From positions 172,664 to 236,663 of the forward strand of contig NZ_JAPZVR010000001.1 of assembly GCF_027622855.1 (NCBI RefSeq): a stretch of DNA of 64,000 bases. Direction: 5' to 3'. This DNA comes from Glycomyces algeriensis (GTDB taxonomy: Bacteria > Actinomycetota > Actinomycetes > Mycobacteriales > Micromonosporaceae). The first letter of the stretch is position 1. Every line of letters starts with the position of its first letter. The notes beneath the pieces are model-generated. The model saw only the letters and a program-made list of their open reading frames with translations. It had not been told where the DNA came from and made no database searches. This document shows, one piece after another, positions 7,719 through 16,607 of this stretch. A program made the translations under genes and the position numbers.

Positions 7719-10213
7719 CCGGCCCTTACGCCTACGCGCTCAAGGCGGCCGGGCACGCCGACCCGGTCGCCGCGCCGACCCCCCGGCCCGTCCTGTCATG
7801 GCGTGTCGGCGGCGAGCCCCGCCCGCCCTTGCGACGGTTCGCGATTCGCCGGGCCGACACGGCCGCCGGACTTTCGGGGGCGCCCGTGACCGAGACCGAT
7901 ACTCCCTCGGCCCCCTGGCCTGGTCCCGATCTGGGTCCCGGCGAGATCGCCTTCTGGCAGGTCGGCGCGTGTACTGACGAGGGTGTCTCCTGGTCGAGCC
8001 CCGCAATGGTCGAAGCCCCGATATGGGACCTGGCCGACGCGGTCGCGATCACTCACCCGGCCTGGCTCGAGCCGACGGCATGGCGGCCGCTGCCGGAACT
8101 GCGGCGGACCGTCGCGGTCGCCGCCACGGTCGTGCGCGCCCGGCTCGCGTTCACCGGCAACGGCGTCGTCGTCCCGCTCGTCGACGGCGCACCGGTGATC
8201 ACCGGCCTGCTCGAGCCCGGGTACGCCCCGCCCGACGGGCCGACGGCCGCCGTCTCGTGGGACGTCACCGCCGCTCTTACCGAAGGCGCGCATACGATCA
8301 CGCTCGCACTCGGCTCCGGTATGGCGTTCCTCCCGGACGAGCCGGACCGGTACACCAAGTACCGGCGCACCGGTGAGCCACTGTGGACGCGCGCCGCACT
8401 CCACCTCTACCACCTGGACGGCCGCGTCGAGGCCGTCACCACCGGCCCCGACTGGGAAGCGCGACTCGGCACCACCACTGCCGCCCACTGGTACGGCGGC
8501 GAATCGTTCGACGCCTTCGCCGCCGGCGACTGGGGTCCGGTGGCCCTCACCGCGGGCACGGGCCACACCTGGCGCTGGGCGCCACCGGTGCAGGTGACCG
8601 AGACCGTGACGGCCGAGCGGATCAGGGACGATGAGGACTGCCGCGTCTTCGACATCGGCGTCAACACCGCAGGACGACCGCGACTCCTTCTCACCGGCCC
8701 CGCCGAAGGGCCGCTGACCATCGCGCCCGCCGAACTCCTCGACACCGCCCCCGGGGGTGTCGACCAGTCCACGACCGGTGCGCCCATCTGGGACTACGCG
8801 CGGCTCGGCCCTCAGCAGCGCGAGTGGACGCCCTCCTTCGTCTACCACGGCGCCCGCTATCTCGAGGTGGGCGGCGCCCCGGCCGACGCCGCGATCGACT
8901 TCGAGATCATGCGCGTCGCCAACGAACCGGTGCAGGCCTTCACGACCTCCCACCCCTTCCTCGACCGCCTCCACACCGTCATCGACCGCGCGGTGCAGTC
9001 CAATATGTACAGCGTCTTCACCGACTGCCCGCACCGCGAGAAGCTCGGCTGGCTCGAGCAGCTCCATTTCTGCTTCGACGCGCTGGCGCGCGGCTACGAC
9101 GTCAAGGCCCACTTGCAGGACGCGGTCCACCACATGGCCGCCTCGCAGACCGCCTCCGGCCTCATCCCCAGCATCGCCCCCGAGCACGTGGTGTTCGACT
9201 TCGACGCCCACTGCGGCGATTCCACCGCGTTCCGCGACGACCCGAACTGGGGCCGGGCGATCCTCGAAGTCCCCTGGCTGCTATACCGCCACTACGGCGA
9301 CGCCACCGCGCTCGCGGCCGCCTGGCCCGCCGCCGTCCGCTACCTCGACCATCTCCGCGGCCGGTCCCGCGGGCAGCTGCTCGACCACGGGCTGGGGGAC
9401 TGGGTCGCCCTCGACGACTCGACGCCCGTGGGCATGACCGCCACCTGGGGCTACGCCCGGGCGGCCGAGACCGCCGCGAACGCTGCGGCGGTGCTCGGTG
9501 ACCACGGCGCGCACGAGCGGTACGCGAAACTCGCCCGGGAGATCTGGAACGCCTGGCGCGACCGCTACCGCGACGACGCGGGCGTATGGGGCTCGGGCTC
9601 GCAGGCGAGCTGGGCCCTGGCGCTGAGCGCGCCCGTCCTCGACCCCGGCGAGCGCACCGATGTCTATGTGCGCCTGCGGAAATCGATCGAAGCGGGCGGG
9701 GCGTTCACCGTCGGTGAGATCGCCCTTCCGGCCTTGATCGACGCGCTCACCGACCACGGCGACGGCGCGCTGCTGCTCGAGATCATGCAGCGCGAGGACG
9801 TCCCCGGCTACGGCCTCCAGCTCGCCGCCGGCGCGACCGCCCTGACCGAGTCGTGGCAGGGCGCCGACGGCCAAGCGGGCGTGGTCTCGCAGAACCACTT
9901 CATGCTCGGCGCGATCGACGCCTGGATCCTCGGCCGCGTCGCCGGACTGCGCCCGCATCCGGACCACATCGGCTGGCGGCACGTCGTCATCGACCCGCTC
10001 GACCTCCCCGAGGTCGAGTCCGCGACCCTGGCCTACGAATCCCCGTACGGCCGATACGAGGTCGCATGGAGCCGCGACCAGGACGGCGTCCGGCACCTGC
10101 GCTACGCCGCGCCGCCCGGCGCGGTCGTCGAGGTCCCGGACCATCCCGGACGACCGGTCGAGGTCGAGCGAACGCACACCGACCACGGCGGGGCCGGGCA
10201 TGGCGCAGAATAG
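7715..10213 (+). CDS. GH78 alpha-L-rhamnosidase
   Basis: 832-aa enzyme predicted to remove terminal alpha-L-rhamnose. The GTG at 7715 overlaps the GH35 stop, and GGAGG sits six bases upstream, so the genes are translationally coupled. The N-terminal beta-sandwich domains (about 1-350) have an Ig-like/jelly-roll character. The (alpha/alpha)6 barrel follows with the family signatures SVFTDCPHREKLGWLEQLHF, CGDSTAFRDDPNWG, MTATWGYA and LTESWQG. The last about 80 residues form the small C-terminal beta domain. There is no signal peptide, so it would act inside the cell after uptake. Pairing with a beta-galactosidase suggests a rhamnose- and galactose-containing heteroglycan such as pectin side chains or plant gums; this is inference. 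Confidence 0.88.
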   Translation: MTGPYAYALKAAGHADPVAAPTPRPVLSWRVGGEPRPPLRRFAIRRADTAAGLSGAPVTETDTPSAPWPGPDLGPGEIAFWQVGACTDEGVSWSSPAMVEAPIWDLADAVAITHPAWLEPTAWRPLPELRRTVAVAATVVRARLAFTGNGVVVPLVDGAPVITGLLEPGYAPPDGPTAAVSWDVTAALTEGAHTITLALGSGMAFLPDEPDRYTKYRRTGEPLWTRAALHLYHLDGRVEAVTTGPDWEARLGTTTAAHWYGGESFDAFAAGDWGPVALTAGTGHTWRWAPPVQVTETVTAERIRDDEDCRVFDIGVNTAGRPRLLLTGPAEGPLTIAPAELLDTAPGGVDQSTTGAPIWDYARLGPQQREWTPSFVYHGARYLEVGGAPADAAIDFEIMRVANEPVQAFTTSHPFLDRLHTVIDRAVQSNMYSVFTDCPHREKLGWLEQLHFCFDALARGYDVKAHLQDAVHHMAASQTASGLIPSIAPEHVVFDFDAHCGDSTAFRDDPNWGRAILEVPWLLYRHYGDATALAAAWPAAVRYLDHLRGRSRGQLLDHGLGDWVALDDSTPVGMTATWGYARAAETAANAAAVLGDHGAHERYAKLAREIWNAWRDRYRDDAGVWGSGSQASWALALSAPVLDPGERTDVYVRLRKSIEAGGAFTVGEIALPALIDALTDHGDGALLLEIMQREDVPGYGLQLAAGATALTESWQGADGQAGVVSQNHFMLGAIDAWILGRVAGLRPHPDHIGWRHVVIDPLDLPEVESATLAYESPYGRYEVAWSRDQDGVRHLRYAAPPGAVVEVPDHPGRPVEVERTHTDHGGAGHGAE

Positions 10214-10277
10214 GCTCGGACCGAACCTCGGACCGGCATCGCGGCACGCCACCGCGCCGCACACCGACAGGAGCGAC

Positions 10278-11318
10278 ATGGCCGACCAGGAGTACTCGCG
10301 GCCGCGCCCGCGCCGCCGCCGCGAAGGCATCACCATCCAGGACGTGGCCGACGTCGCGGGCGTGTCCATCGGCACGGTCTCCCGGGTCCTCAACGACCGC
10401 AACTGGGTCAGCCCCGCCACCCGCGAGAAGGTCATGGACGCGGTCCGCAAGACCGGGTTCACCGCGAACGCCCGCGCCCGGGCACTGGTCATGCAGCGCA
10501 CCAGCAGCGTCGCCCTCGTCCTCGGCGCCGCGCCCACCGCGCTGTTCGAGGACCCGAACTACGCCCTGATCCTCCAGGAGGCGAGCCGCGAACTCGCCGC
10601 GGCGAACTACTCCCTGGTCTTCCTCACCGCCGCGGACGCCGCCGAGCGCGACCGCGTCGCGGCGTTCATCCGCGCCGGCCACGTCGACGGCGTCATGTTC
10701 GTCAGCCCCGCCGAGAGCGGCCACGACCCGCTGCTCGACCTGCTCGAGTCCCGGGCACTGCCCGTGGTCGTCTGCGGCAACCCCTTCGCCGAAGCGCGCC
10801 GGCTCGCCCTCGTCCGCACCGACGACGCCCCCGGCTGCGAAGCGCTCGGCCGCCACTTCCGCGACCAGGGCTACCGGCGCACCGCCGCGATCGCCGCCTA
10901 CCCCGACACCCTCGGCCCGCAGCAGCGCATTGAGGCGTTCACGCGCGGACTCGGCCGCGACCTCGCCCACCTCCAACCGGCCTCGCAGTACTCGCAGGCC
11001 GACGGGTACGCCGCCATGGCCGCACTGCTCGACGGCGACCTCGGCATCGACAGCGTCTTCGCCACCTCCGACCTGCTCGCCGCCGGCGCCATCGACGCCC
11101 TCCGCGCCCGCGGGCTGGAGGTGCCCGGCGACATCGCCGTCGCCGGCTTCGACGACTCCGCGGTCGCCACCCGCAGCGCTCCGGCCCTCACCACCGTCCA
11201 CCAGCCCGTGGCGGCGGTCGCCCAGGCCATGGTCCGCGAAGTGCTGCAGGCCATCGACGGCACCGAGGCCACCACGCGCGTGCTGCCCACCGAACTGATC
11301 ATCCGCGAATCCGCCTGA
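10278..11318 (+). CDS. LacI-family transcriptional regulator of the glycoside locus
   Basis: 346-aa repressor-type protein. An Arg-rich N-terminal tail precedes the LacI helix-turn-helix (ITIQDVADVAGVSIGTVSRVLND) and hinge (about residues 17-70). The periplasmic-binding-protein-like effector domain follows, with VDGVMFVSP, GCEALGRHF and VAGFDDSAVATR. ATG 10278 is preferred because AGGAG lies just before it; an in-frame ATG at 10200 inside the GH78 3' end would add 26 non-conserved residues. It is the third gene of the operon it probably controls, giving autoregulation. Three palindromes with core AAACGTTT upstream of the ABC operon, the GH35 operon and the 12921 hydrolase are its likely targets. 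The inducer is unknown, probably a mono- or disaccharide freed by these enzymes. Confidence 0.85.
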   Translation: MADQEYSRPRPRRRREGITIQDVADVAGVSIGTVSRVLNDRNWVSPATREKVMDAVRKTGFTANARARALVMQRTSSVALVLGAAPTALFEDPNYALILQEASRELAAANYSLVFLTAADAAERDRVAAFIRAGHVDGVMFVSPAESGHDPLLDLLESRALPVVVCGNPFAEARRLALVRTDDAPGCEALGRHFRDQGYRRTAAIAAYPDTLGPQQRIEAFTRGLGRDLAHLQPASQYSQADGYAAMAALLDGDLGIDSVFATSDLLAAGAIDALRARGLEVPGDIAVAGFDDSAVATRSAPALTTVHQPVAAVAQAMVREVLQAIDGTEATTRVLPTELIIRESA

Positions 11319-11334
11319 CCCGGACGAGACCATC

Positions 11335-12705
11335 ATGGACGCCACACCCTCCGCGCCGCCGGCGCGCGTCATCGCCGACTTCACCGAGACGATCAACCCC
11401 CATGCGAGCCCCGACCTGTTCGGGCTCTCCAACGAACCGAGCAAGGACCATGCCGCGCAGGTCTACCCGCTCCTGCAGGCCGCGGGCATCCGGTTCCAGC
11501 GGGGGACCCTGCACGTCAACCGGCTCTTCGACGAGCCCTTTCCCGGCGCGACCCTCGAGGACTGGCGCGCGAACACCGGCGGCATCCGCGAGAGCGGCAA
11601 CTGGGACTGGCGGCCGCTGGGCTGGCTCGATCACGCCAGGAGGCACGGCATCCGCACGCAGCTCAACCTGCTGCAGATCCCGAACTGGTTGTCCCACAAC
11701 GGGACCGCCAGTGGAATTCCTGCGGACTGGGAGGCCTGGCGGCACGTCGTCGGCACTGTGATCGAGCGCTTCGGCGACCGGATCGACTCCGTGGATGTGC
11801 TCAACGAGCCGATGACACCGGTGATGATCGACCTCGAAGGCACCGCTTACACCAGCCAGGAGGCCGCGGCCGCCGACCTGTACGTCCACACTGCACACGC
11901 GGTGAGGGAGGCGAACCCGGACCTCATCGTCGGCGGCCCCGGCGAGGACCGGCGCGGCGGCGAGTTCGGTTCGCTCGGCACGATCCTGCGGGATCCGCGC
12001 GTGACGCCGGCCGACCTCCGGTTCGTCTCCTACCACGCCTACGACCCCTACCCCGGGCGCCGGCTCGAACTCGCCGCACTCGACGAGCTGCTCGAATCCA
12101 CTGGGCGGCAACGACTCCCGGTATACCTCAACGAGTGGAACCACGACTACTTCGGCGACACCACCGCCCCGGAGGTCAAGGGCGAACGCGCCGTCGCCTT
12201 CGCCGCGCGGACCCTCATCGACCTCGCCAACGAACCGCGGCTGGCCGGTGCGGCCTTCATGTCCGCCCTCCCCGGCAACGTCCCGCTCGACCCCGACCAG
12301 AACGCCCCCGGCCTCGTGATCGCCCAGGCCGTCTACGACTGGCACGGCGACCATGCGGTCCTGTGGCCGCAGTCCCGCGCGTTCGCGCTCTTCAGCGTCG
12401 CCATGGGACTGGGGGCGGGGCCCTTCCGCACCTGCGCGGTCACCGCGCCCGATCCACTTGCCGCCCTTGCCTTCGTCAACACTGACGGCCGGGAGGGCGT
12501 AGTGGTCGTCAATGACGGTCCCGAGCCGTCCAGCTGCCGGGTCGAGCTCCCCGGCGTCACCGCCACCACCGGCGACCTCTGCAACGCGCTGCCGGGTGCA
12601 CCGGGATTGGATTGCACCCGAATCGATCTGGCTCCGACCCCCGACGGCGCTGCCGCGCTGCTCAGCCTGGCTCCGTACTCCGCCGCAGGGCTGCTCTGTC
12701 CTTAG
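11335..12705 (+). CDS. GH39-like glycoside hydrolase (clan GH-A)
   Basis: 456-aa cytoplasmic protein with a clan-A (beta/alpha)8 barrel. IRFQRGTLHVNRLF is an early strand. The acid/base Glu is in VDVLNEPMTP (about E158). VSYHAYDPYP follows, and the nucleophile is in VYLNEWNHDY (about E267). Residues about 370-456 form a small all-beta C-terminal domain with VVVVNDG and LAPYSAAGL. The NEP and LNEW motifs and their spacing resemble GH39 (beta-xylosidases/iduronidases), although GH5- or GH30-like relatives cannot be excluded. It follows the lacI gene by 16 bases and is the last gene of the rightward operon. Its substrate is probably a glycoside in the same oligosaccharide pool. Confidence 0.7.
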   Translation: MDATPSAPPARVIADFTETINPHASPDLFGLSNEPSKDHAAQVYPLLQAAGIRFQRGTLHVNRLFDEPFPGATLEDWRANTGGIRESGNWDWRPLGWLDHARRHGIRTQLNLLQIPNWLSHNGTASGIPADWEAWRHVVGTVIERFGDRIDSVDVLNEPMTPVMIDLEGTAYTSQEAAAADLYVHTAHAVREANPDLIVGGPGEDRRGGEFGSLGTILRDPRVTPADLRFVSYHAYDPYPGRRLELAALDELLESTGRQRLPVYLNEWNHDYFGDTTAPEVKGERAVAFAARTLIDLANEPRLAGAAFMSALPGNVPLDPDQNAPGLVIAQAVYDWHGDHAVLWPQSRAFALFSVAMGLGAGPFRTCAVTAPDPLAALAFVNTDGREGVVVVNDGPEPSSCRVELPGVTATTGDLCNALPGAPGLDCTRIDLAPTPDGAAALLSLAPYSAAGLLCP

Positions 12706-12754
12706 CGGTCGCGCAGGCGATGGGCCGAGCGCCCGGATCAAGGCATCGAAGTTC

Positions 12755-12783
12755 TTGACTATATGGAATTGTATCGATATTAT
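12755..12783 (+). promoter_or_regulatory. Strong promoter of the secreted hydrolase gene
   Basis: TTGACT (12755-12760), exactly 17 bases, then TATTAT (12778-12783): a near-consensus sigma-70-type promoter in an AT-rich island, the best-looking promoter in the window. Transcription would begin near 12790, directly upstream of the operator at 12794. Confidence 0.7.
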
Positions 12784-12793
12784 CGACTTCGCT

Positions 12794-12808
12794 GAAAACG
12801 TTTTTAGT
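12794..12808. promoter_or_regulatory. LacI-type operator O3
   Basis: GAAAACGTTTTTAGT reads on the other strand as CTAAAAACGTTTTC, matching O1 and O2. It starts 10 bases after the -10 hexamer, a classic repressing position. Confidence 0.7.
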
Positions 12809-12920
12809 ACTATTTGGTCGGTCAAGTCCGGGAGCTGCGGCCGCACTCCCTGAACTCGGCCCGCTGCATGGACGGCGCTTTCGTCGTCACTTCCCTCACG
12901 TCCTCCATGAAGGAGCCTTC

Positions 12921-14234
12921 ATGTCCTTGAACCGAAGAGCACTGCTGAGCCTGAGCGCGGCCGGAGCGGTCGGAGTGGGCGCGTCCCTCCTCGGCGCCGG
13001 GCCGGCACTCGCCGCCAGCGCGCCGTCCACCCCGTTCGCCGTCGGTGTGCGCCAGTACAGCTGGACGCGCGGCTCGCGCCGGATCACCACCCACGTGTAC
13101 TACCCCGCCACCGGCACCCCCGGCGGCAACCCGATCACCAACGCGCCCGTCGCCAACGGCGTCTTCCCCATCTGCGAGTACACGCACGGCAGCGGCGGGA
13201 GTCCGCAGGCCGGTATGGGGCACATCCGTCCGCTGGCCGCGGCCGGCTTCATCGTCCCCGCCCCCGTGTTCACCAGCGCGAGCATCAGCGAGGCGTACAA
13301 CGGCAACCTGTCGCGGGACGTCTCGGAGGTCCTCACCCGCACCATCGCCCTGAACGGCGGCAGCGACCCGCTGGCCGGCCACATCAACACCACCGCCGTC
13401 GGCGTCTCCGGCTACTCCATGGGCGGCATGACCACCCACGGGCTGCTCAGCGCCTGGCCCGACTCCCGCATCAAGGCCGCGGTCCCCGTCGCCTGCGTGG
13501 ACATGGGCAACCCCGGCGGCACGGTCAACGCCAATGTGCTGTTCATCCACGGCGACCGGGACCAGGTGTGCCCGCTCTCCTCAGCCCGGCAGGCCTACTC
13601 CGAACTGCCCTCGCCCAAGGCGTTTCTCACCTTCGTCGGCGCGGACCACGGCGGCACCGCCTGGGGCGCCACCAGCGCTGTGGCCATGAGGACCTGGATC
13701 GACTGGCTGCGCTGGAGCCTCTACGGCGACACCGCGGCCCGGGACCGGCTCCCGGCGGACGCCACCGGTTCGGGTGCGAGGTGGGAAGCCTCGCTCGGCG
13801 GCACCACGCCGTCCGAGCCCGGCACGTACCGCCTGGTCGCGCAGCACTCCGGCAAGTACGCCGACATCGACGGGATCTCTACGAGCGCCGGGGCGCTGCT
13901 CCACCAGTGGGCGGGCACCGGCGGCACCAACCAGCAGTTCCAGTTCATCGACGCCGGGGAGGGCCACTTCAAGATCAAGGCCCGGCATTCGGGGCTTGTG
14001 CTCCAGGTGGCGGGCAACGAGAACGGTGCGAACATCACGCAGCAGGCCGATTCGGGCGCCGCGAGCCAGCACTGGCGCATCACCGATCACGGCGGCGGGG
14101 TCGTCAGTTTGGTCAACCGGCAGTCGGGCCTGGCCATGGACGTCTACGAGCGGTCCACAGCGGACGGTGCCCGCATCTCCCAGTACACCTACAACGGCGG
14201 TACCAACCAGCGCTTCGCCCGCCAGGCGGTCTGA
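12921..14234 (+). CDS. Secreted alpha/beta hydrolase with C-terminal ricin-type lectin
   Basis: 437-aa exported hydrolase. Residues 1-33 are a Tat-like signal (NRRALLS, Ala/Gly core, ALA-A). About 35-275 is an alpha/beta hydrolase fold of the chlorophyllase/dienelactone-hydrolase/polyesterase group: oxyanion region EYTHGSGGSPQAG, nucleophile Ser in GYSMGG (about S166), acid Asp near HGDRDQV and His in ADHGGT. About 300-437 is a ricin-type beta-trefoil (NQQFQF, SQHWRI, NQRFAR). Family members cleave esters; linkage to a carbohydrate-binding module and LacI-operator control suggest a carbohydrate esterase, such as de-acetylation or cleavage of ester-linked substituents. Polyester hydrolysis is another option. 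Its own promoter and operator O3 lie 112-165 bases upstream, and a terminator follows. Confidence 0.82.
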   Translation: MSLNRRALLSLSAAGAVGVGASLLGAGPALAASAPSTPFAVGVRQYSWTRGSRRITTHVYYPATGTPGGNPITNAPVANGVFPICEYTHGSGGSPQAGMGHIRPLAAAGFIVPAPVFTSASISEAYNGNLSRDVSEVLTRTIALNGGSDPLAGHINTTAVGVSGYSMGGMTTHGLLSAWPDSRIKAAVPVACVDMGNPGGTVNANVLFIHGDRDQVCPLSSARQAYSELPSPKAFLTFVGADHGGTAWGATSAVAMRTWIDWLRWSLYGDTAARDRLPADATGSGARWEASLGGTTPSEPGTYRLVAQHSGKYADIDGISTSAGALLHQWAGTGGTNQQFQFIDAGEGHFKIKARHSGLVLQVAGNENGANITQQADSGAASQHWRITDHGGGVVSLVNRQSGLAMDVYERSTADGARISQYTYNGGTNQRFARQAV

Positions 14235-14251
14235 TCGCGAAGGACCGTGGT

Positions 14252-14283
14252 GGCTCGGCGGCATCCGAGGATGCTGCCGAGCC
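14252..14283. terminator. Bidirectional hairpin
   Basis: GGCTCGGCGGCAT (14252 onward) pairs with ATGCTGCCGAGCC (ending 14283) with one G-T pair and a short loop, between two convergent genes. Confidence 0.65.
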
Positions 14284-14288
14284 GCATG

Positions 14289-15482
14289 TCAAGGAGCGTC
14301 AGGGGATTCGAGGAGGTTGCGGAGGACCACGGTGGCCGCGCCGATGGCGGCCGCCTGTGTGACGTCGGGGGCGAGTTCGACCCGGGTGGCATGGACGTGG
14401 CGCATGAAGACCGCCTGGTCGAGGATGGCTTGGAGCGTGTCGCGGTAGGTCGGTCCGAGGTCGGCGAACGCCCTGCCGGCAAGGACGACTCTGCCGATGT
14501 CGAAGAGGTTCACGAGCGTGACGGTGGCGATGGCGAGCTTCTGCGCCGAAGCGTCGATGAGGTCGGCTGCGGCTGCATCGCCGTCGAGGGCGGCGCGGCC
14601 TATGGACAGGATTGCTGCGAGCGGGCCGGCGCCGCTCTCGATACGTCCGGCGAGCAGCGGATCGGCCAGGGCCTGCTCCATGACCGCGGTCGGGCCCGCT
14701 GCAGTGTCGAGGCAGCCGCGGTTGCCGCAGGTGCACTGGGGCCCGAGGGCATCGACGGAGATGTGCCCGAGCTCGAGGCCGTTCGAGGTGACACCCCTGT
14801 AGGGCTGACCGTCGAGGATGAGGCCCGCGCCGATGCCTCCGCACATGTACACGACGACGAAACTCGACGCTGCGCCGCTCAGCGTCTGGATGCCGATGCC
14901 CGCAGCGGTCGCGTCGTTCTCCACGGCCACGGGGATTCCCGTCGCTTTCGAGAGCGACACGGCGAGTGGGTGTCCCTGCCAGTCCGGGGTCGGCTGCGGC
15001 GTGAGCAGGACGCCGGCCTTCCGGTCCTGCGGCCCGTAGGTGGCCAGGCCGACCCCGAGCACTCGGTCGCGCGGAACGGCGGCGTCCTTCAGGAGCAGGC
15101 GAACGGCCTCGGCGAGTTCGGCGATCACCGTCTCGGGGGGCCGCAGCCCGGGCGCGATCAGGTCCCGCTGCGCCACGACGCCGCCGGCCAGGTCGACCAC
15201 CACGCCCGTCCCGGAATACGCGTCGAACTGGAGGCCGATCATGTAGCGGGCGTCGGCTTTGATCCCGACGAGGCGTCGTGGTTTCCCTTGGTTCGAGGGG
15301 ACGGTGCCGACTTCGTGGACCAGGTCGAGGTCCTCGAGCTTGCGGACGGCGCGAGTCATGGTCGCCTGTGTGAACCCGGTGGCTCCGGCCAGTTCGACCC
15401 GGCTGACGGCGCCGCGTTCGCGGATGAGGCTGAGCACCACGGCCAGGGTCGGCATTCGTGTGGCGGCCCCGAAGGAACGCAA
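14289..15482 (-). CDS. ROK-family transcriptional regulator
   Basis: 397-aa regulator of the NagC/XylR type. The N-terminal winged helix-turn-helix (VSRVELAGATGFTQATMTRAVRKLE, about 25-50) is followed by a ROK sugar-kinase-like domain: VENDATAAG, the zinc-binding CTCGNRGCLD with its upstream His in ELGHISVD, and GAATVVLRNL. The zinc motif indicates a ligand-sensing, probably sugar-responsive regulator. The start is TTG at 15482, supported by GGAGG six bases upstream. The gene stands alone; its target and ligand cannot be told, though the neighbouring polysaccharide locus or the serine-hydrolase region are candidates. Confidence 0.88.
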   Translation of the reverse strand: MRSFGAATRMPTLAVVLSLIRERGAVSRVELAGATGFTQATMTRAVRKLEDLDLVHEVGTVPSNQGKPRRLVGIKADARYMIGLQFDAYSGTGVVVDLAGGVVAQRDLIAPGLRPPETVIAELAEAVRLLLKDAAVPRDRVLGVGLATYGPQDRKAGVLLTPQPTPDWQGHPLAVSLSKATGIPVAVENDATAAGIGIQTLSGAASSFVVVYMCGGIGAGLILDGQPYRGVTSNGLELGHISVDALGPQCTCGNRGCLDTAAGPTAVMEQALADPLLAGRIESGAGPLAAILSIGRAALDGDAAAADLIDASAQKLAIATVTLVNLFDIGRVVLAGRAFADLGPTYRDTLQAILDQAVFMRHVHATRVELAPDVTQAAAIGAATVVLRNLLESPDAP

Positions 15483-15636
15483 TGTGGCCTCCAGTGCAGG
15501 CGTGTTGTGGGCGGTGGTCGGCAGGCCTCACGATACTTGATCGGCCGGACACCGCTTCCACGGAAACCGCGCGCAGAGGCCGGACCGGCCGGGGTGCCGC
15601 TCGACTACGACGCCGACACGCCACCGGGCGACTCGC

Positions 15637-16356
15637 CTAGTCGAGGCGTTCGCCGTGCTCAGCCGGGAGGGCCGATCGCGGTCGCCAGTGCTCGGCTGAG
15701 CGGATCAGGTCCTCGCCGACCTGGCGCAGGAACCGCGCCATCCCGTCGAGCCGTTCGGCGGCGGGCGTTCCGGCGCCGAGGAGGTCGGCGGCCTCGCGCG
15801 AGGCGTCGGCCAAGAGGTTGTTGGTGTTCGCGCTGGCGATCATCGCGCGGTACCAGACGTCCTCGTCGATCCGGTACCGCTCCTTGCGGCCCTGGCCCTT
15901 CTCCCGGGTGATGAGCTGCTGCTCTTCGAGATAGCGCACTGCGGTCGAGACCGAGGCGGCGCTGACGCGGAGCCGGGAGACGAGCTCGGCAGCGGTCACC
16001 GCTCCCGAATCGGTGGTGTAGAGGCACGCCAGCACTCCGGCGGGCATGGTCGGCAGCCCGGTCTGGACGAGCAGTGTCGCCAGGCGGGTCTCGGCCTCCC
16101 GCAACGCCTCCGGATCGCGTCCGTCCGAGTCGGGAGCGGGGATCGGCCGCGAGCCCGCATTCGGCACGCGCGCCTTCGCGATGCGGTGGGCCTTCTCGGC
16201 CCGGTATTCGCGCGGGCCGCCGCCGCGCATGACCTCGCGGGTCACCGTGGAGGTGGGGCGGTCGAGGCGGCGGGCGATCTCGGCGTAGCTGAGGTCCTGG
16301 GCGAGGCCGGCGGCGATGCGCCGGCGGTCCTGATAGGTCAAACGGCCGGCTGCCAT
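15637..16356 (-). CDS. Two-part regulator: IS30-type HTH plus MarR/GbsR-like winged helix
   Basis: 239-aa DNA-binding protein. Residues about 5-60 form an HTH_38-like module (LTYQDRRRIAAGLAQDLSYA, then EIARRLDRPTSTVTREVMRGG) as found at the N-terminus of IS30-family transposases. About 95-175 is a winged helix of MarR/GbsR type (TAAELVSRLRVSAASVSTAV, YLEEQQLITREKGQGRKERY), followed by a helical dimerisation tail. No transposase catalytic domain is present. ATG 16356 is preferred over an in-frame start at 16440 because the folded domain begins there. It is divergent from the serine hydrolase at 16608, with a TTGC/GCAA-rich spacer that probably carries its operators. Ligand unknown. Confidence 0.7.
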   Translation of the reverse strand: MAAGRLTYQDRRRIAAGLAQDLSYAEIARRLDRPTSTVTREVMRGGGPREYRAEKAHRIAKARVPNAGSRPIPAPDSDGRDPEALREAETRLATLLVQTGLPTMPAGVLACLYTTDSGAVTAAELVSRLRVSAASVSTAVRYLEEQQLITREKGQGRKERYRIDEDVWYRAMIASANTNNLLADASREAADLLGAGTPAAERLDGMARFLRQVGEDLIRSAEHWRPRSALPAEHGERLD

Positions 16357-16415
16357 CCGGGCCTCCTCTCGTGCAGTGCGACACCGGCAAGTATGCCCTC
16401 CGTCGCGTACAGAAC

Positions 16416-16438
16416 GCAACGACCGGTCCGCTCGTTGC
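16416..16438. promoter_or_regulatory. Inverted repeat in the divergent regulator/serine-hydrolase spacer
   Basis: GCAACGA (16416-16422) and TCGTTGC (16432-16438) are inverted 7-mers 9 bases apart. Further GCAACG copies follow at about 16484 and 16531 in the same 250-base spacer, suggesting several binding sites for the adjacent regulator. Confidence 0.4.
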
Positions 16439-16607
16439 ATTCAGTGGCAATGGCAGTGCAATGAAATAGCCGTGTTGATGTGCTGCAACGACTGTCGACT
16501 CGATTTTCGATGTTGTGCGAACCTTGAACGCAACGTAGCTTTTGATCCAGACCGAACAAGCGGAGCCGCCCGGGAGACGGGCGGCGGATCGAAACCAGGA
16601 GACCGAC

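Noticed and set aside
15637-16356. IS30 transposase remnant
   Set aside because: The HTH_38 module is followed by an intact winged helix, not by a truncated DDE domain, and a divergent gene with repeats suggests a working regulator.
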